From DASZUK01 sp963844575 (GTDB taxonomy: Bacteria; Actinomycetota; Acidimicrobiia; Acidimicrobiales; RAAP-2), in assembly GCA_963844575.1 (NCBI GenBank), contig CAWJOU010000005.1:62001-126000 (forward strand): DNA of 64,000 bases, given 5' to 3'. Position 1 is the first letter of the stretch. Each line of letters starts with the position of its first letter. Both the position numbers and the translations under genes were made by a program. Under the pieces are notes generated by a model. The model was not told the DNA's origin and did not search any database. It was given only the letters and a program-made list of their open reading frames with translations. Below, one piece after another: positions 17,373 to 26,281 of the stretch.

Positions 17373-17420
17373 GATAGTTGTCAACTATCGGCTATGGTTG
17401 ACTATATGGCAGATGCCATA
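17373..17420. promoter_or_regulatory. palindromic operators between MFS pump and marR
   Basis: Two dyads lie in the divergent promoter region: GATAGTTGTCAACTATC (17373-17389, 8-bp arms around one base) and TATGGC-AGAT-GCCATA (17405-17420). The half-site tagttgac recurs between and after them. These are good candidates for the MarR dimer sites controlling both genes. A possible promoter toward marR is TTGATA (17371-17376) with TATGGT 16 bases later. Confidence 0.6.
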
Positions 17421-17437
17421 GTTGACAGGACCCACTG

Positions 17438-17977
17438 ATGAGCCTACGTTCTCGGCCCGTGCCACCCGCTGGAGCGGCCCCGACCGCCGACGTCGACGGT
17501 GACCGTGATGAGGTCGACGCGGACGAGGCGTGGCGGTTGGTCTACTCGCTCGTCCTCGAGGGCGAAGCGCACACCCGGCTGCACGAGGTGTGCCGCGACG
17601 TCGGCCTGCCGGTGAACCTGTTCAAGGCGATGCTGACGCTCGACCGGCCGCAGCCGGCGGCCATGCGCGACCTGGCCGACTACTTCAACTTCGACGCGTC
17701 GTACTGCACGGCGCTGGTCGACGGCCTCGAAGCGCAAGGCATCGCCGAGCGCCGACCGCACCCGACGGACCGGCGGATCAAGACGGTCGTCCTGACCGAC
17801 CAGGGCCGGCGAGTGCTCGCCCGGGCGAGGTCGCTGATGGGTGAGGCCCCGTCGTCCTTCCGGAGCCTCAGCCCGGCCGAGCAGCGGCGACTCCGCGCCC
17901 TGCTGGCCAAGGTGGCCGCCGCCGACCCGGTCCTGAGCGCCAAGCGCCAAGAAGAAGCGGCCCGGACCGCCGGCTGA
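17438..17977 (+). CDS. MarR-family transcriptional regulator
   Basis: The 179-residue protein has the MarR winged helix: MRDLADYFNFDASYCTALVDGLEAQG as the recognition region and ERRPHPTDRRIKTVVLTDQGRRVL as the wing with its DxR motif. The first ~25 residues are acidic and disordered. It probably represses itself and the divergent efflux pump and releases DNA when it binds a drug-like ligand. Its stop is four bases from the converging Mca-like gene. Confidence 0.9.
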   Translation: MSLRSRPVPPAGAAPTADVDGDRDEVDADEAWRLVYSLVLEGEAHTRLHEVCRDVGLPVNLFKAMLTLDRPQPAAMRDLADYFNFDASYCTALVDGLEAQGIAERRPHPTDRRIKTVVLTDQGRRVLARARSLMGEAPSSFRSLSPAEQRRLRALLAKVAAADPVLSAKRQEEAARTAG

Positions 17978-17981
17978 GCCG

Positions 17982-18824
17982 TCAACGCAGCCCGGCGAAG
18001 AGATCGTCCTCCGGCACCGCCGCGCCGGTCCGGTCGTCGACCCGGACGAAGCTCTCCCGTCCCATGACCGTGCGGAACACGTCCTGGCCGAGCTGGAGGA
18101 AGAAGATGTTCTCGGACTGGCTGGCGTGGGCGGCCAGGCTGTCGTACTTGCGGTCGGACCAGGCCGCGCAGTCGACCGTCGTCGTGATCAGCTCGTCCGG
18201 CGTCCCGAACTCCGGGTTCTCCGCCACCGGTTCGGGCAGCTCGATCCCGTGCTCGCGGAGCACGTCGCCGAAGCCGGCGAGCGACGAGCGGGGCAGCGCG
18301 GTGTAGTAGAGCTTGGCCGGGATCCCCGTCGACCGGGCGGCCGCCAGCGTGATCCGGTTGGCCTGGATATGGTCGGGGTGGCCGTAGAAGCCGTTCTCGT
18401 CGTACGTGATGACGACGTCCGGCCGGTAGTGCTCCATCAGCTCGGCCAGCTTGGCTGCGGCGACGTCGACCGGGGTGTGCCAGAAGGCGCCGGGAGCGTC
18501 GTTCTGCGGCCAGCCCATCATCCCGGAGTCGTGGTAGCCGAGCAACTCGAGGTCGGTGACCCCCAGTATCCGGCAGCTCGCGTCGAGCTCCTGGCGACGG
18601 AGGGCGACGATCTCGCCCGCGTCGTGGTCCGCCTCCCCTGGCTTGATCCCGCCGGGGCCGTCGCCGAGCTCGCCGTTGGTGCACGTGACGAGGACCGTGC
18701 GGATCCCTTCGTCGGCGTAACGGGCCAGGACGCCGCCGGTGCCGGTCGCCTCGTCGTCAGGATGGGCGTGGACGGCCATGAGCGTGAGCGGGCGGGCGGT
18801 CATCGGGTCAGCGTAGGTGGCCAT
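17982..18824 (-). CDS. mca: PIG-L family deacetylase, mycothiol S-conjugate amidase-like
   Basis: The 280-residue zinc hydrolase has the N-terminal metal motif HPDDE at residues 21-25 and the second ligand motif TYDENGFYGHPDH in the middle, the version seen in Mca and MshB. Mca cleaves mycothiol S-conjugates during detoxification; MshB deacetylates the GlcNAc-inositol precursor. The sequence looks closer to Mca (LMAVHAHPDDE, ARYADEG). Either function implies that the host makes mycothiol, an actinobacterial thiol. A second ATG at 18803 is also possible. Confidence 0.75.
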   Translation of the reverse strand: MATYADPMTARPLTLMAVHAHPDDEATGTGGVLARYADEGIRTVLVTCTNGELGDGPGGIKPGEADHDAGEIVALRRQELDASCRILGVTDLELLGYHDSGMMGWPQNDAPGAFWHTPVDVAAAKLAELMEHYRPDVVITYDENGFYGHPDHIQANRITLAAARSTGIPAKLYYTALPRSSLAGFGDVLREHGIELPEPVAENPEFGTPDELITTTVDCAAWSDRKYDSLAAHASQSENIFFLQLGQDVFRTVMGRESFVRVDDRTGAAVPEDDLFAGLR

Positions 18825-18866
18825 AGCTATGCCTCCGGCCGACCGTTCTGAGCATGGCCCAACGTG

Positions 18867-18895
18867 GATATATCTATATCTGTCTTGTATATACT
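18867..18895 (+). promoter_or_regulatory. vapBC promoter/operator
   Basis: The dyad GATATA-TC-TATATC (18867-18880) is followed by a -10-like TATACT at 18890-18895. This places transcription initiation at or just before ATG 18903, so the antitoxin mRNA may be leaderless. The dyad is a likely VapB binding site. Confidence 0.5.
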
Positions 18896-18902
18896 GTCGT
18901 CC

Positions 18903-19097
18903 ATGACGAAGCGGCTGGTTGACATCGACGACGAGGTGCTGAAAGTTGCCCGGGGGCGACTCGGCACGGCCACGATCAAGGACACGGTCAACGAGGCACT
19001 ACGACTGGCGACGGTCGATCGGGATGCCGAGATCGAGCGGGCACTGGCCACCCTGGCCGACACGGCCATCGTCGATCGTTCCGACGCGTGGCGCTGA
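18903..19097 (+). CDS. vapB: VapB-type antitoxin
   Basis: The 64-residue protein begins MTKRLVDIDDEVLKVARGRLG and continues TIKDTVNEALRLA, the ribbon-helix-helix pattern of VapB antitoxins, with an acidic C-terminal toxin-binding tail. ATG 18903 is used because it is the conserved family start and coincides with the predicted transcription start. It overlaps the toxin gene by 10 bases. Confidence 0.88.
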   Translation: MTKRLVDIDDEVLKVARGRLGTATIKDTVNEALRLATVDRDAEIERALATLADTAIVDRSDAWR

Positions 19098-19501
19098 CGC
19101 ATCTCGTCGACACGAGTGTCCTCACGAGGGTCGACACCGCCGGAGTACGGGCGGTGCTGTCGGGTCACCTGAGGGGCGGATCAGCCGCTCGGGCCAGCAT
19201 CTCGGATCTCGAGGTCGGGTTCTCCGCTCGCAACGCCGCCGAGTGGGACGCGCTGACGACGGCGGCAGCCGCGTTCGTACTGATCGAAACCACCGACGCC
19301 CACGTCCGACGGGCTCGCCACGTCCAGCGGCGGCTCGCCGAACGTGGGCTCCGAGGGCGCAAGGTTCCCGACTTGCTGATCGCCGCGATGGCCGAGGAGC
19401 ACGGGCTCGTCGTCCTCCACTACGACGTCGACTTCGACCTCATCGGAGAAGTCACCGGGCAGCCGACCGAGTGGGTCGTGCCGGCCGGAACGATCGACTG
19501 A
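19088..19501 (+). CDS. vapC: VapC-type PIN-domain ribonuclease toxin
   Basis: The 137-residue PIN domain starts THLVDTSVLTR, giving the first acidic metal ligand. It continues with ISDLEVGFSARNA (Glu) and ends with VPDLLIAAMAEEHGLVVLHYDVDFDLI, supplying the remaining acidic residues. VapC toxins are Mg-dependent RNases that cut tRNA or rRNA. The GTG start overlaps vapB, so the two are translationally coupled. Confidence 0.9.
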   Translation: MALTHLVDTSVLTRVDTAGVRAVLSGHLRGGSAARASISDLEVGFSARNAAEWDALTTAAAAFVLIETTDAHVRRARHVQRRLAERGLRGRKVPDLLIAAMAEEHGLVVLHYDVDFDLIGEVTGQPTEWVVPAGTID

Positions 19502-19517
19502 GGGTCCCCGACGGGCG

Positions 19518-20636
19518 TCAGAGGAACGACGCCAGCGGCACGTACGGCAGCCCGTGGGCTTCGGCGACGGGCTCGCAGACGACGGAGCCGTCGACGACGT
19601 TGACCCCGAGACCGAGCGCCGGGTCGACGCGGGCAGCTTCCCTCCAGCCATGGTCGGCGATCTCCAGCGTGTACGGCAGCGTGGCGTTCACGAGCGCATG
19701 GGTGGAGCTGTGCGGGACGGCACCGGGCATGTTGGCGACGCAGTAGAAGATCGACCCTTGGACCTCGAAGGTGGGGTTCGAGTGGGTGGTCGGTCGGGTC
19801 GACTCGAAGCACCCTCCCTGGTCGACCGCGATGTCGACGAGCACCGACCCGGTGGGCATGCGGGCGACCAGGTCGTCGGAGACGAGCTTCGGCGCCCGGG
19901 CACCGACGACGAGCACCGCGCCGATGACCAGGTCGGCGTCCTCGCAAACCTCTTCGATGGCGTGCGAGCTCGACGCGACGGTCTCCAACGCGCCGCGGAA
20001 ATGATGGTCGACCTGGCGAAGCCGCTCGAGGTTCCGGTCGAGGATGTACACGTTGGCGTGCATGCCGACGGCGAGCGTGGCGGCGGCCATGCCGACGACG
20101 CCGGCACCGAGGATGACGACCTTCGACGCCTGGACGCCGGGAACGCCGCAGATCAGGCTGCCGCGGCCGCCGGCCGGGCGCATCAGGTGATGGGCACCCA
20201 TGAACGGCGCCATCCGACCGGCCACTTCGCTCATCGGCGTCAGCAGCGGCAGGGAGCCGTCGGCCAGGCGGACCGTCTCGTAGGCGATCGCGGTGTTGCC
20301 GGCGGCCAGCAGAGCCTCGGTGCACGGGCGCGACGCGGCGAGGTGCAGGTACGTGAAGAGCACCTGGTCCCGGCGGAGGCCGAGGCGGGGGTACTCCGGC
20401 GGGACGGGCTCCTTGACCCCGAGGACCAGGTCGGCGGCGGCCCAGATCTCGTCGGCATCGCCGACGATCACCGCGCCGGTGGCGACGAGCTCGTCGTCGC
20501 CGATCGACGACCCCTCCCCCGCGCCCTTCTCGACGTGGACGACGTGCCCGTGCGAGACGAGCTCGCGGACGCCGGCCGGCGTGATCGCCACCCGGTACTC
20601 GTCGTCCTTCACTTCCTTCGGAACGCCGACGATCAT
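19518..20636 (-). CDS. ald: alanine dehydrogenase
   Basis: The 372-residue enzyme interconverts L-alanine with pyruvate, ammonia and NADH. Hallmarks are the start MIVGVPKEVKDDEYRVAITP, the active-site lysine in GVKEPV and the His in LHLAASRP. The Rossmann loop VVILGAGVVGMAAA is followed by the catalytic Asp region DIAVDQGGCFES. Length is normal. It sits next to an aldehyde dehydrogenase and close to a class III aminotransferase. Recycling alanine made by a pyruvate-dependent transaminase would explain the grouping. Confidence 0.95.
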   Translation of the reverse strand: MIVGVPKEVKDDEYRVAITPAGVRELVSHGHVVHVEKGAGEGSSIGDDELVATGAVIVGDADEIWAAADLVLGVKEPVPPEYPRLGLRRDQVLFTYLHLAASRPCTEALLAAGNTAIAYETVRLADGSLPLLTPMSEVAGRMAPFMGAHHLMRPAGGRGSLICGVPGVQASKVVILGAGVVGMAAATLAVGMHANVYILDRNLERLRQVDHHFRGALETVASSSHAIEEVCEDADLVIGAVLVVGARAPKLVSDDLVARMPTGSVLVDIAVDQGGCFESTRPTTHSNPTFEVQGSIFYCVANMPGAVPHSSTHALVNATLPYTLEIADHGWREAARVDPALGLGVNVVDGSVVCEPVAEAHGLPYVPLASFL

Positions 20637-20688
20637 TGGCCGCGCCGCCTCCTTCTCACCGGGGCGTGCTCACGCTCACCGCCGTCTG

Positions 20689-22116
20689 TCAGTCCCCGAT
20701 ATAGCTCATGACGTGCTTGACGCGGGTGTAGTCCTCGAAACCGTAGACGGAGAGGTCCTTGCCATAGCCGGAGTGCTTGAAGCCGCCGTGGGGCATCTCG
20801 GCGACGAGCGGGATGTGGGTGTTGATCCAGACGCAGCCGAAGTCGAGGTCGCGGGCCATCCGCATGGCCCGGCCGTGGTCCGTCGTCCACACGCTGGACG
20901 CCAGCCCGTACTGCACGCCGTTGGCCCACTCGAGCGCCTGGGCCTCGTCGTCGAACGCCTGCACGGTGACGACTGGCCCGAAGACCTCCTGCTGGATCAT
21001 CTCGTCGTCCTGACGCAGCCCGGCGACGACGGTGGGGGCGAAGCAGTACCCGCGATCGCCGACCGCGTCGCCGCCGACCAGCACGCGGGCGTGGTCCGGG
21101 ACGCGGCGTACGAAGCCCTGCACGCGGTCGAGCTGGTTGGCGTTGTTGAGCGGGCCGAAGTCGGCGTCGTCGACGTCGGTGCCGCCGACGACCTGCGACC
21201 GGGCCTGCTCGACGAGGGCATCGAGCAGGTCGCGCTGTACCCGTGGCCCGGCGAGGACACGGGTGGCGGCGGTGCAGTCTTGTCCGGCGTTGAAGTACGC
21301 CGCGCCGGCGATCCCCTCGGCGGTCGACGCGACGTCGGCGTCGTCGAAGACGATCACCGGCGCCTTGCCGCCGAGCTCGAGGTGGACCCGCTTCAGGTCG
21401 GCCGCGGCCGCCGTCGCCACCTCGGTCCCGGCCCGGACACTGCCGGTGATCGAGACCATCGCCGGTACCGGGTGCTCGACCAGGGTCCGGCCGGTGTCAC
21501 GGTCCCCGCAGACGACGTTCAAGACGCCGGCCGGCACGTGCTCGCCGACGATCTCGGCCAGGAGCAACGTGCTGGCCGGCGTGGTGTCCGACGGCTTCAG
21601 CACCATCGTGTTGCCGGCGGCCAACGCCGGCGCCCACTTCCAGACGGCCATCATCATCGGGTAGTTCCACGGCGTCACCGCCCCGCAGACGCCGATGGGC
21701 TCGCGGCGGACGTACGAGGTGTGCCCGGCCAGGTACTCGCCGGCCGACCGGCCTTCGAGCAGCCGAGCCGCGCCGGCGAAGAAGCGGATCTGATCGACCA
21801 TCGGCGGGATCTCCTCCGACATCGTCAGGGCGAACGGCTTCCCGGTGTTCGTGCCCTCGATCCGCGCCAGCTCGTCGGCGCGGGCCTCGATGGCGTCGGC
21901 GATCCGGAACAGGGCGAGGCTCCGCTCCGACGGCGTCGTCCGCTTCCATTCGGCGAACGCGTCGGCCGCGCTGCGGACGGCCCGGTCGACGTCGGCCGGG
22001 CCGGACACCGGGGCGTCGGCGTACGGCTCGCCGGTGCTCGGGTCGACGACCGGCGCGGTCGACCCGTCGTCGGTGTCGACGTAGCGGCCACCGACGAAAT
22101 TCCGCAGCAATCCCAC
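20689..22116 (-). CDS. aldehyde dehydrogenase, gamma-aminobutyraldehyde dehydrogenase-like
   Basis: The ~475-residue NAD-dependent enzyme oxidises an aldehyde to an acid. Visible are TPWNYPMMMAVWKWAPALAAG, the catalytic Glu in LELGGKAP, the catalytic Cys in NAGQDCTAATR and the C-terminal HGGFKHSGYGKDLS found in aminobutyraldehyde (PatD-type) enzymes. Start choice is uncertain: GTG 22116 gives VGLLRNFVGG, whereas GTG 22131 and TTG 22152 would add short extensions. It lies divergent to the Lrp regulator and aminotransferase, consistent with polyamine catabolism. Confidence 0.85.
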   Translation of the reverse strand: MGLLRNFVGGRYVDTDDGSTAPVVDPSTGEPYADAPVSGPADVDRAVRSAADAFAEWKRTTPSERSLALFRIADAIEARADELARIEGTNTGKPFALTMSEEIPPMVDQIRFFAGAARLLEGRSAGEYLAGHTSYVRREPIGVCGAVTPWNYPMMMAVWKWAPALAAGNTMVLKPSDTTPASTLLLAEIVGEHVPAGVLNVVCGDRDTGRTLVEHPVPAMVSITGSVRAGTEVATAAAADLKRVHLELGGKAPVIVFDDADVASTAEGIAGAAYFNAGQDCTAATRVLAGPRVQRDLLDALVEQARSQVVGGTDVDDADFGPLNNANQLDRVQGFVRRVPDHARVLVGGDAVGDRGYCFAPTVVAGLRQDDEMIQQEVFGPVVTVQAFDDEAQALEWANGVQYGLASSVWTTDHGRAMRMARDLDFGCVWINTHIPLVAEMPHGGFKHSGYGKDLSVYGFEDYTRVKHVMSYIGD

Positions 22117-22192
22117 CCCGCCCAGGATCACAGAGAAACGCCGCCTCGACAAGCGATAACGTAGAAACGTCGGTCCAAAACGCCGAAAACCC

Positions 22193-22220
22193 TTGACTCC
22201 ACCACCTCATATGACAGAAT
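22193..22220 (+). promoter_or_regulatory. promoter candidate for the lrp-aminotransferase operon
   Basis: TTGACT (22193-22198) and CAGAAT (22215-22220) are separated by 16 bases. If used, transcription begins near 22227, which favours ATG 22292 rather than upstream codons as the regulator start. It is based on hexamer similarity alone. Confidence 0.35.
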
Positions 22221-22291
22221 TCGACCAAGGAGACCCTCGCCCACGACGGACGTCGTCCCGACGGTCACGGGCCGGGGGTCCCGACGAGATC

Positions 22292-22870
22292 ATGCCTGCC
22301 AACACCAACCGCAACGCCGACACCGACCGGGACACCGACGTGGACACCCCTGGCGATCAGGACGCCAGCCCCGACCCGGACGACGGTTTGGGCGGCGTCG
22401 ATGCCGGATCGGGCCTGCCGTCGGGGCTGCTGGACGACGCCAACCGGGCGATCATCGAGGCCCTCCAGCGTGACGGTCGTCGGGCGTACGGGGCGATCGC
22501 CAACGAGGTCGGGTTGTCGGAAGCCGCGGTGCGCCGCCGGGTCCAACGGCTGCGAGAGAACGGCATCATCCAGATCGTCGCGGTGACGGACCCGCTGCAG
22601 CTCGGCTTCCACCGCCAGGCGATGGTCGGCATTCGGGTCGAAGGCGACGTCCGCCAGGTGGCGGCCAAGGTGAGCGCGCTCGAAGAAGTCGACTACGTCG
22701 TCATGTGCGCCGGGTCGTTCGACCTCCTGGCCGAGGTCGTCTGCGAGGACGACGATCGCCTGCTGCACCTCTTGAACGACTCGATCCGGTCGATCCCGGG
22801 CATCCGGTCGACCGAGACGTTCCTCTACCTGAAACTGGCCAAACAGACCTACACGTGGGGTACTCGATGA
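22292..22870 (+). CDS. Lrp/AsnC-family transcriptional regulator
   Basis: After an acidic, Asp-rich tail (~45 residues), the helix-turn-helix LLDDANRAIIEALQRDGR and YGAIANEVGLSEAAVRRRVQ is followed by the RAM ligand-binding domain (AMVGIRVEG, YVVMCAGSFDLLAEVVCED). These regulators sense amino acids or related metabolites. The start is uncertain between ATG 22211 and ATG 22292. Its TGA overlaps the aminotransferase ATG (ATGA), so it is coexpressed with and probably controls that gene and perhaps the divergent aldehyde dehydrogenase. Confidence 0.85.
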   Translation: MPANTNRNADTDRDTDVDTPGDQDASPDPDDGLGGVDAGSGLPSGLLDDANRAIIEALQRDGRRAYGAIANEVGLSEAAVRRRVQRLRENGIIQIVAVTDPLQLGFHRQAMVGIRVEGDVRQVAAKVSALEEVDYVVMCAGSFDLLAEVVCEDDDRLLHLLNDSIRSIPGIRSTETFLYLKLAKQTYTWGTR

Positions 22871-24264
22871 CCGACATCGCACCCATCTCGGGCACCGTCG
22901 ACGACAACTCGCTGAGCGAGCGGGCGCAGCGGAACCTCTGGATGCACTTCACGCGCCTCGGCGCGTACGGACCGCACCACGAGGTGCCGGTGATGGTGCG
23001 CGGGGAAGGGCCGTTCGTCTGGGACCAGAACGGCAAGCGCTACCTCGACGGTCTGGCCGGGCTCTTCACGAGCCAGATCGGTCACGGTCGGACGGAGCTG
23101 GCGGAAGCCGCGTCGAAGCAGGCGTCCGAGCTGGCGTACTTCCCGCTCTGGACGTACGCGCACCCTCGGGCGATCGAGCTGGCCGAGCGGATAGCCAGCC
23201 TGACGCCGGGCGACCTCAACCGGGTCTTCTTCACGACGGGCGGGTCCGAAGCCGTCGAGTCGGCCTGGAAGCTGGCCCGGCAGTACTTCCGGTTGACCGG
23301 CCAACCGTCGCGGACGAAGGTCGTCAGCCGCAACATCGCGTACCACGGGACGACGTTCGGCGCCCTCTCGCTCACGGGCATCCCGGAACTGAAGACGCCG
23401 TTCGAGCCGCTCGTGCCCGGCTCGATCAAGGTGCCGAACACGAACTTCTACCGGGCCGACGAGCACGGCGACGACCTCGTCGCGTTCGGACGGTGGGCAG
23501 CGGACGAGATCGAGCGGGCGATCGAGCGCGAGGGCGCGGACACGGTCGCCGCGGTCTACCTCGAGCCGGTGCAGAACGCCGGCGGCTGCTTCCCGCCGCC
23601 GCCGGGGTACTTCGCCCGGGTCCGCGAGATCTGCGACCGCCACGGCGTCCTGCTCGTCTCCGACGAGGTCATCTGTGCGTTCGGCCGGCTCGGCGAGTAC
23701 TTCGGGTCGGCCAGGTACGGCTACCAACCGGACATCATCACGGTGGCCAAGGGGTTGACGAGCGGCTACGCGCCGCTCGGCGCGATGATCGCCAGTGACC
23801 GCCTGGTCGAGCCGTTCCTCCACGGCGACGCGAGCTTCGCCCACGGCTTCACGTTCGCCGGCCATCCGGTGAGCTGCGCGGTGGCGATGGCCAACCTCGA
23901 CGTCTTCGAGCGCGACGGCATCCTCGACCACGTCCGGACGACCCAGGACCGGTTCCGCGCCGCCCTCGAGGGGCTGTACGACCTGCCGATCGTCGGCGAG
24001 GTGCGGGGCGACGGATTCTTCTACGGCATCGAGTTGGTCAAGGACAAAGCGACGAAGGCGACGTTCGACGACGACGAGAGCGAATCGCTCCTGCGGGGCT
24101 TCCTCTCCGGCGCGCTGTTCGACGCCGGCCTCATCTGCCGGGCCGACGACCGCGGCGACCCGGTCGTGCAGCTCTCGCCGCCGCTCATCTGCGGCGAGAC
24201 GGAGATCGACCTGATCGCCGAGATCCTCCGGGACGTGCTCGCCGAGGCCTGGCGTCGCATCTGA
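22867..24264 (+). CDS. class III aminotransferase (omega-amine/putrescine:pyruvate type)
   Basis: The 465-residue PLP enzyme has FFTTGGSEAVESAWKLARQY in the cofactor phosphate region, VSDEVICAFGRLG for the pyridine-ring aspartate and ITVAKGLTSGYAPLG with the Schiff-base lysine. The N-terminal LWMHFTRLGAY is typical of actinobacterial omega-amino-acid or diamine:pyruvate transaminases. With the adjacent aldehyde dehydrogenase, amine oxidase and alanine dehydrogenase, putrescine or GABA-type substrates are likely. The exact amine donor is not determined by sequence. Confidence 0.88.
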   Translation: MTDIAPISGTVDDNSLSERAQRNLWMHFTRLGAYGPHHEVPVMVRGEGPFVWDQNGKRYLDGLAGLFTSQIGHGRTELAEAASKQASELAYFPLWTYAHPRAIELAERIASLTPGDLNRVFFTTGGSEAVESAWKLARQYFRLTGQPSRTKVVSRNIAYHGTTFGALSLTGIPELKTPFEPLVPGSIKVPNTNFYRADEHGDDLVAFGRWAADEIERAIEREGADTVAAVYLEPVQNAGGCFPPPPGYFARVREICDRHGVLLVSDEVICAFGRLGEYFGSARYGYQPDIITVAKGLTSGYAPLGAMIASDRLVEPFLHGDASFAHGFTFAGHPVSCAVAMANLDVFERDGILDHVRTTQDRFRAALEGLYDLPIVGEVRGDGFFYGIELVKDKATKATFDDDESESLLRGFLSGALFDAGLICRADDRGDPVVQLSPPLICGETEIDLIAEILRDVLAEAWRRI

Positions 24265-24301
24265 GACCAACCCATGACGCCAGGCCGTTGAGGACAGGCC
24301 A

Positions 24302-25726
24302 GTGACGTCCGTCGGGCCGTACCGGCGGCTCTCGCTGTGGTGGGACGAGATCGGCGACCCGCTCGCCGACCGGCCGGCGCTCGATCGTGACCTCGAGGTC
24401 GACGTGGCGATCGTCGGTGCGGGCTTCACCGGGCTGTGGACGGCCCGCTCGCTGCTCGTCGCCGACCCGTCGCTCCGGGTGGCGGTGCTCGAACGAGAGG
24501 TGGCCGGCTTCGGCGCGTCCGGCCGCAACGGTGGGTGGTGCTCGGCGCTCTTCCCGGCGTCCGACGCCCGGATCGCCCGCGACCACGGCGAGGACGCGGC
24601 CCGGGCGATGCGCGAGGCGATGCAGGCGACCGTCGACGAGGTCGGGCAAGCGGCGGCCGCCGAGGGCATCGACTGCCACTTTGCCAAGGGCGGCACGATC
24701 GTCGTCGCCCGCAGCCGGGCCCAGGTGACACGGGCCCAGGCCGCCGTCGCCGAAGCCCGAGCGCACGGCGCGGGGGAAGAGGACCTGCGCTGGCTCGACG
24801 CCGCCGAAGCCCGACGCCGGCTCGGTGCGACCCGCGTGCTCGGCGCCACGTACACGCCGCACTGCGCGGCGCTACAGCCGGCGCGGCTCGCCCGCGGGCT
24901 GGCGGCCGCGGTCGAGCGGCGCGGCGGGACGATCTACGAACGGACCGGCGTGACCACGATCGAGGAGGGGGGACCGCCGGGGACGGCCGGCGGGTCGGCG
25001 CGGCGGCCCACGGTCCGGACCCCCGGCGGCACGGTGACCGCCGACGTCGTCGTCCGGGCGGTCGAGGGGTGGACGCCCCAGCTCCCCGGCCACGAGCGGT
25101 CGCTCGTGCCGGTGTACTCGCTGATGGTCGCCACCGAGCCGCTCGGCGACGCGTTCTGGGACGACGCCGGGCTGGCCGACCGGGCGACGTTCTCCGACCA
25201 CCGGCACCTGATCGTCTACGGCCAGCGGACCGCGGACGGGCGGATCGCCTTCGGCGGTCGCGGGGCGCCGTACCACTTCGGCTCGGCGGTCCGGCTGGCC
25301 TTCGACCAGGACCCGCGCGTCCACCGGGCCCTCCGGCAGATCCTGGTCGAGCTGTTCCCGGCGCTGGCCGACGTGTCGATCACCCACACGTGGGGCGGCC
25401 CGCTCGGCGTGCCGCGCGACTGGTTCGCGTCGGTCGGCCTCGACCGGTCGACCGGGCTCGCCTGGGCTGGTGGCTACGTCGGCGACGGCGTGTCGACGGC
25501 CAACCTGGCCGGTCGGACGTTGGCCGACCTGATCCTCGGCCACGACAGCGACCTCGTGCACCTCCCGTGGGTCGGCCACCGCTCGCCGCCATGGGAACCC
25601 GAGCCGCTGCGCTGGCTCGGCGTCAACGCCGGCCGGCGGGCGGTCGAGGCGGCCGACCGGACCGAGGCCCGACACGGCCGACCGAGCCGGCTGGCTACCG
25701 CGGTCGGCCGGTTCCTCGGGAGCTGA
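24302..25726 (+). CDS. FAD-dependent amine/amino acid oxidoreductase (DAO family)
   Basis: The 474-residue flavoprotein begins with SLWWDEIGDPLADRPALD and the FAD-binding DVAIVGAGFTGLWTA. GASGRNGGWCSALFP follows, a signature of gamma-glutamylputrescine oxidase and related enzymes, and WAGGYVGDGVSTANLAGR closes the FAD site near the C-terminus. It should oxidatively deaminate an amine or amino acid, probably in the same polyamine route. The GTG start at 24302 is 38 bases after the aminotransferase stop. Confidence 0.85.
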   Translation: MTSVGPYRRLSLWWDEIGDPLADRPALDRDLEVDVAIVGAGFTGLWTARSLLVADPSLRVAVLEREVAGFGASGRNGGWCSALFPASDARIARDHGEDAARAMREAMQATVDEVGQAAAAEGIDCHFAKGGTIVVARSRAQVTRAQAAVAEARAHGAGEEDLRWLDAAEARRRLGATRVLGATYTPHCAALQPARLARGLAAAVERRGGTIYERTGVTTIEEGGPPGTAGGSARRPTVRTPGGTVTADVVVRAVEGWTPQLPGHERSLVPVYSLMVATEPLGDAFWDDAGLADRATFSDHRHLIVYGQRTADGRIAFGGRGAPYHFGSAVRLAFDQDPRVHRALRQILVELFPALADVSITHTWGGPLGVPRDWFASVGLDRSTGLAWAGGYVGDGVSTANLAGRTLADLILGHDSDLVHLPWVGHRSPPWEPEPLRWLGVNAGRRAVEAADRTEARHGRPSRLATAVGRFLGS

Positions 25727-25780
25727 CCCGGCCGGGGCCGACACGGGCGAGCGAGATCGGGCCGCCCGTACACTCGGTCG

Positions 25781-26236
25781 GTGACCACCGACCGCGAAGC
25801 CATCACCGATCTCGTCTACGCCTACGCCGAACGGATCGACGTCGGGGACTTCGAGGGCGTCGCCGACCTGTTCGCGGAGGCCGAGCTCACCTTCGAGGGG
25901 TTCACCCAGGGCCGGCCGGGGCGGGAGAAGATCCTGGCCATGTACGAGGCGAGCACCCGCCGCTATGACGACGGCACGCCGAAGACCAAGCACGTCATGA
26001 CCAACGTCGTCGTCGAGGTCGGCGACGACCGCCGGTCCGCCACCGCCCGGACCTACTTCACCGTGCTCCAAGCCGTCCCCGGGGTGTTCAGCCTCCAGCC
26101 GATCATCGCCGGCCGGTACCGCGACGCCTTCACCCAGGTCGACGGCGCCTGGCAGTTCAGTCACCGCCACATGCTCGTCGACCTGGTCGGCGACCTGAGC
26201 CAGCACATGCTCGGCGACGTGCCCGACCTTTCCTGA
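25781..26236 (+). CDS. SnoaL/NTF2-like protein
   Basis: The 151-residue protein has the SnoaL_4-type opening ITDLVYAYAERIDVGDFEGVADLFAEAEL, with the usual Tyr and Asp positions, and closes with WQFSHRHMLVDLVGDLSQHM. A His in KTKHVMTNVVVEV is also typical. Function within this fold is unknown (dehydratase, isomerase or binding protein). It starts at GTG 25781, 54 bases after the oxidoreductase, and may be separately transcribed. Confidence 0.8.
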   Translation: MTTDREAITDLVYAYAERIDVGDFEGVADLFAEAELTFEGFTQGRPGREKILAMYEASTRRYDDGTPKTKHVMTNVVVEVGDDRRSATARTYFTVLQAVPGVFSLQPIIAGRYRDAFTQVDGAWQFSHRHMLVDLVGDLSQHMLGDVPDLS

Positions 26237-26281
26237 CCATGCGCCGACCCTGACCAGCCAACAGCCTCGCCGATCGCGGCC

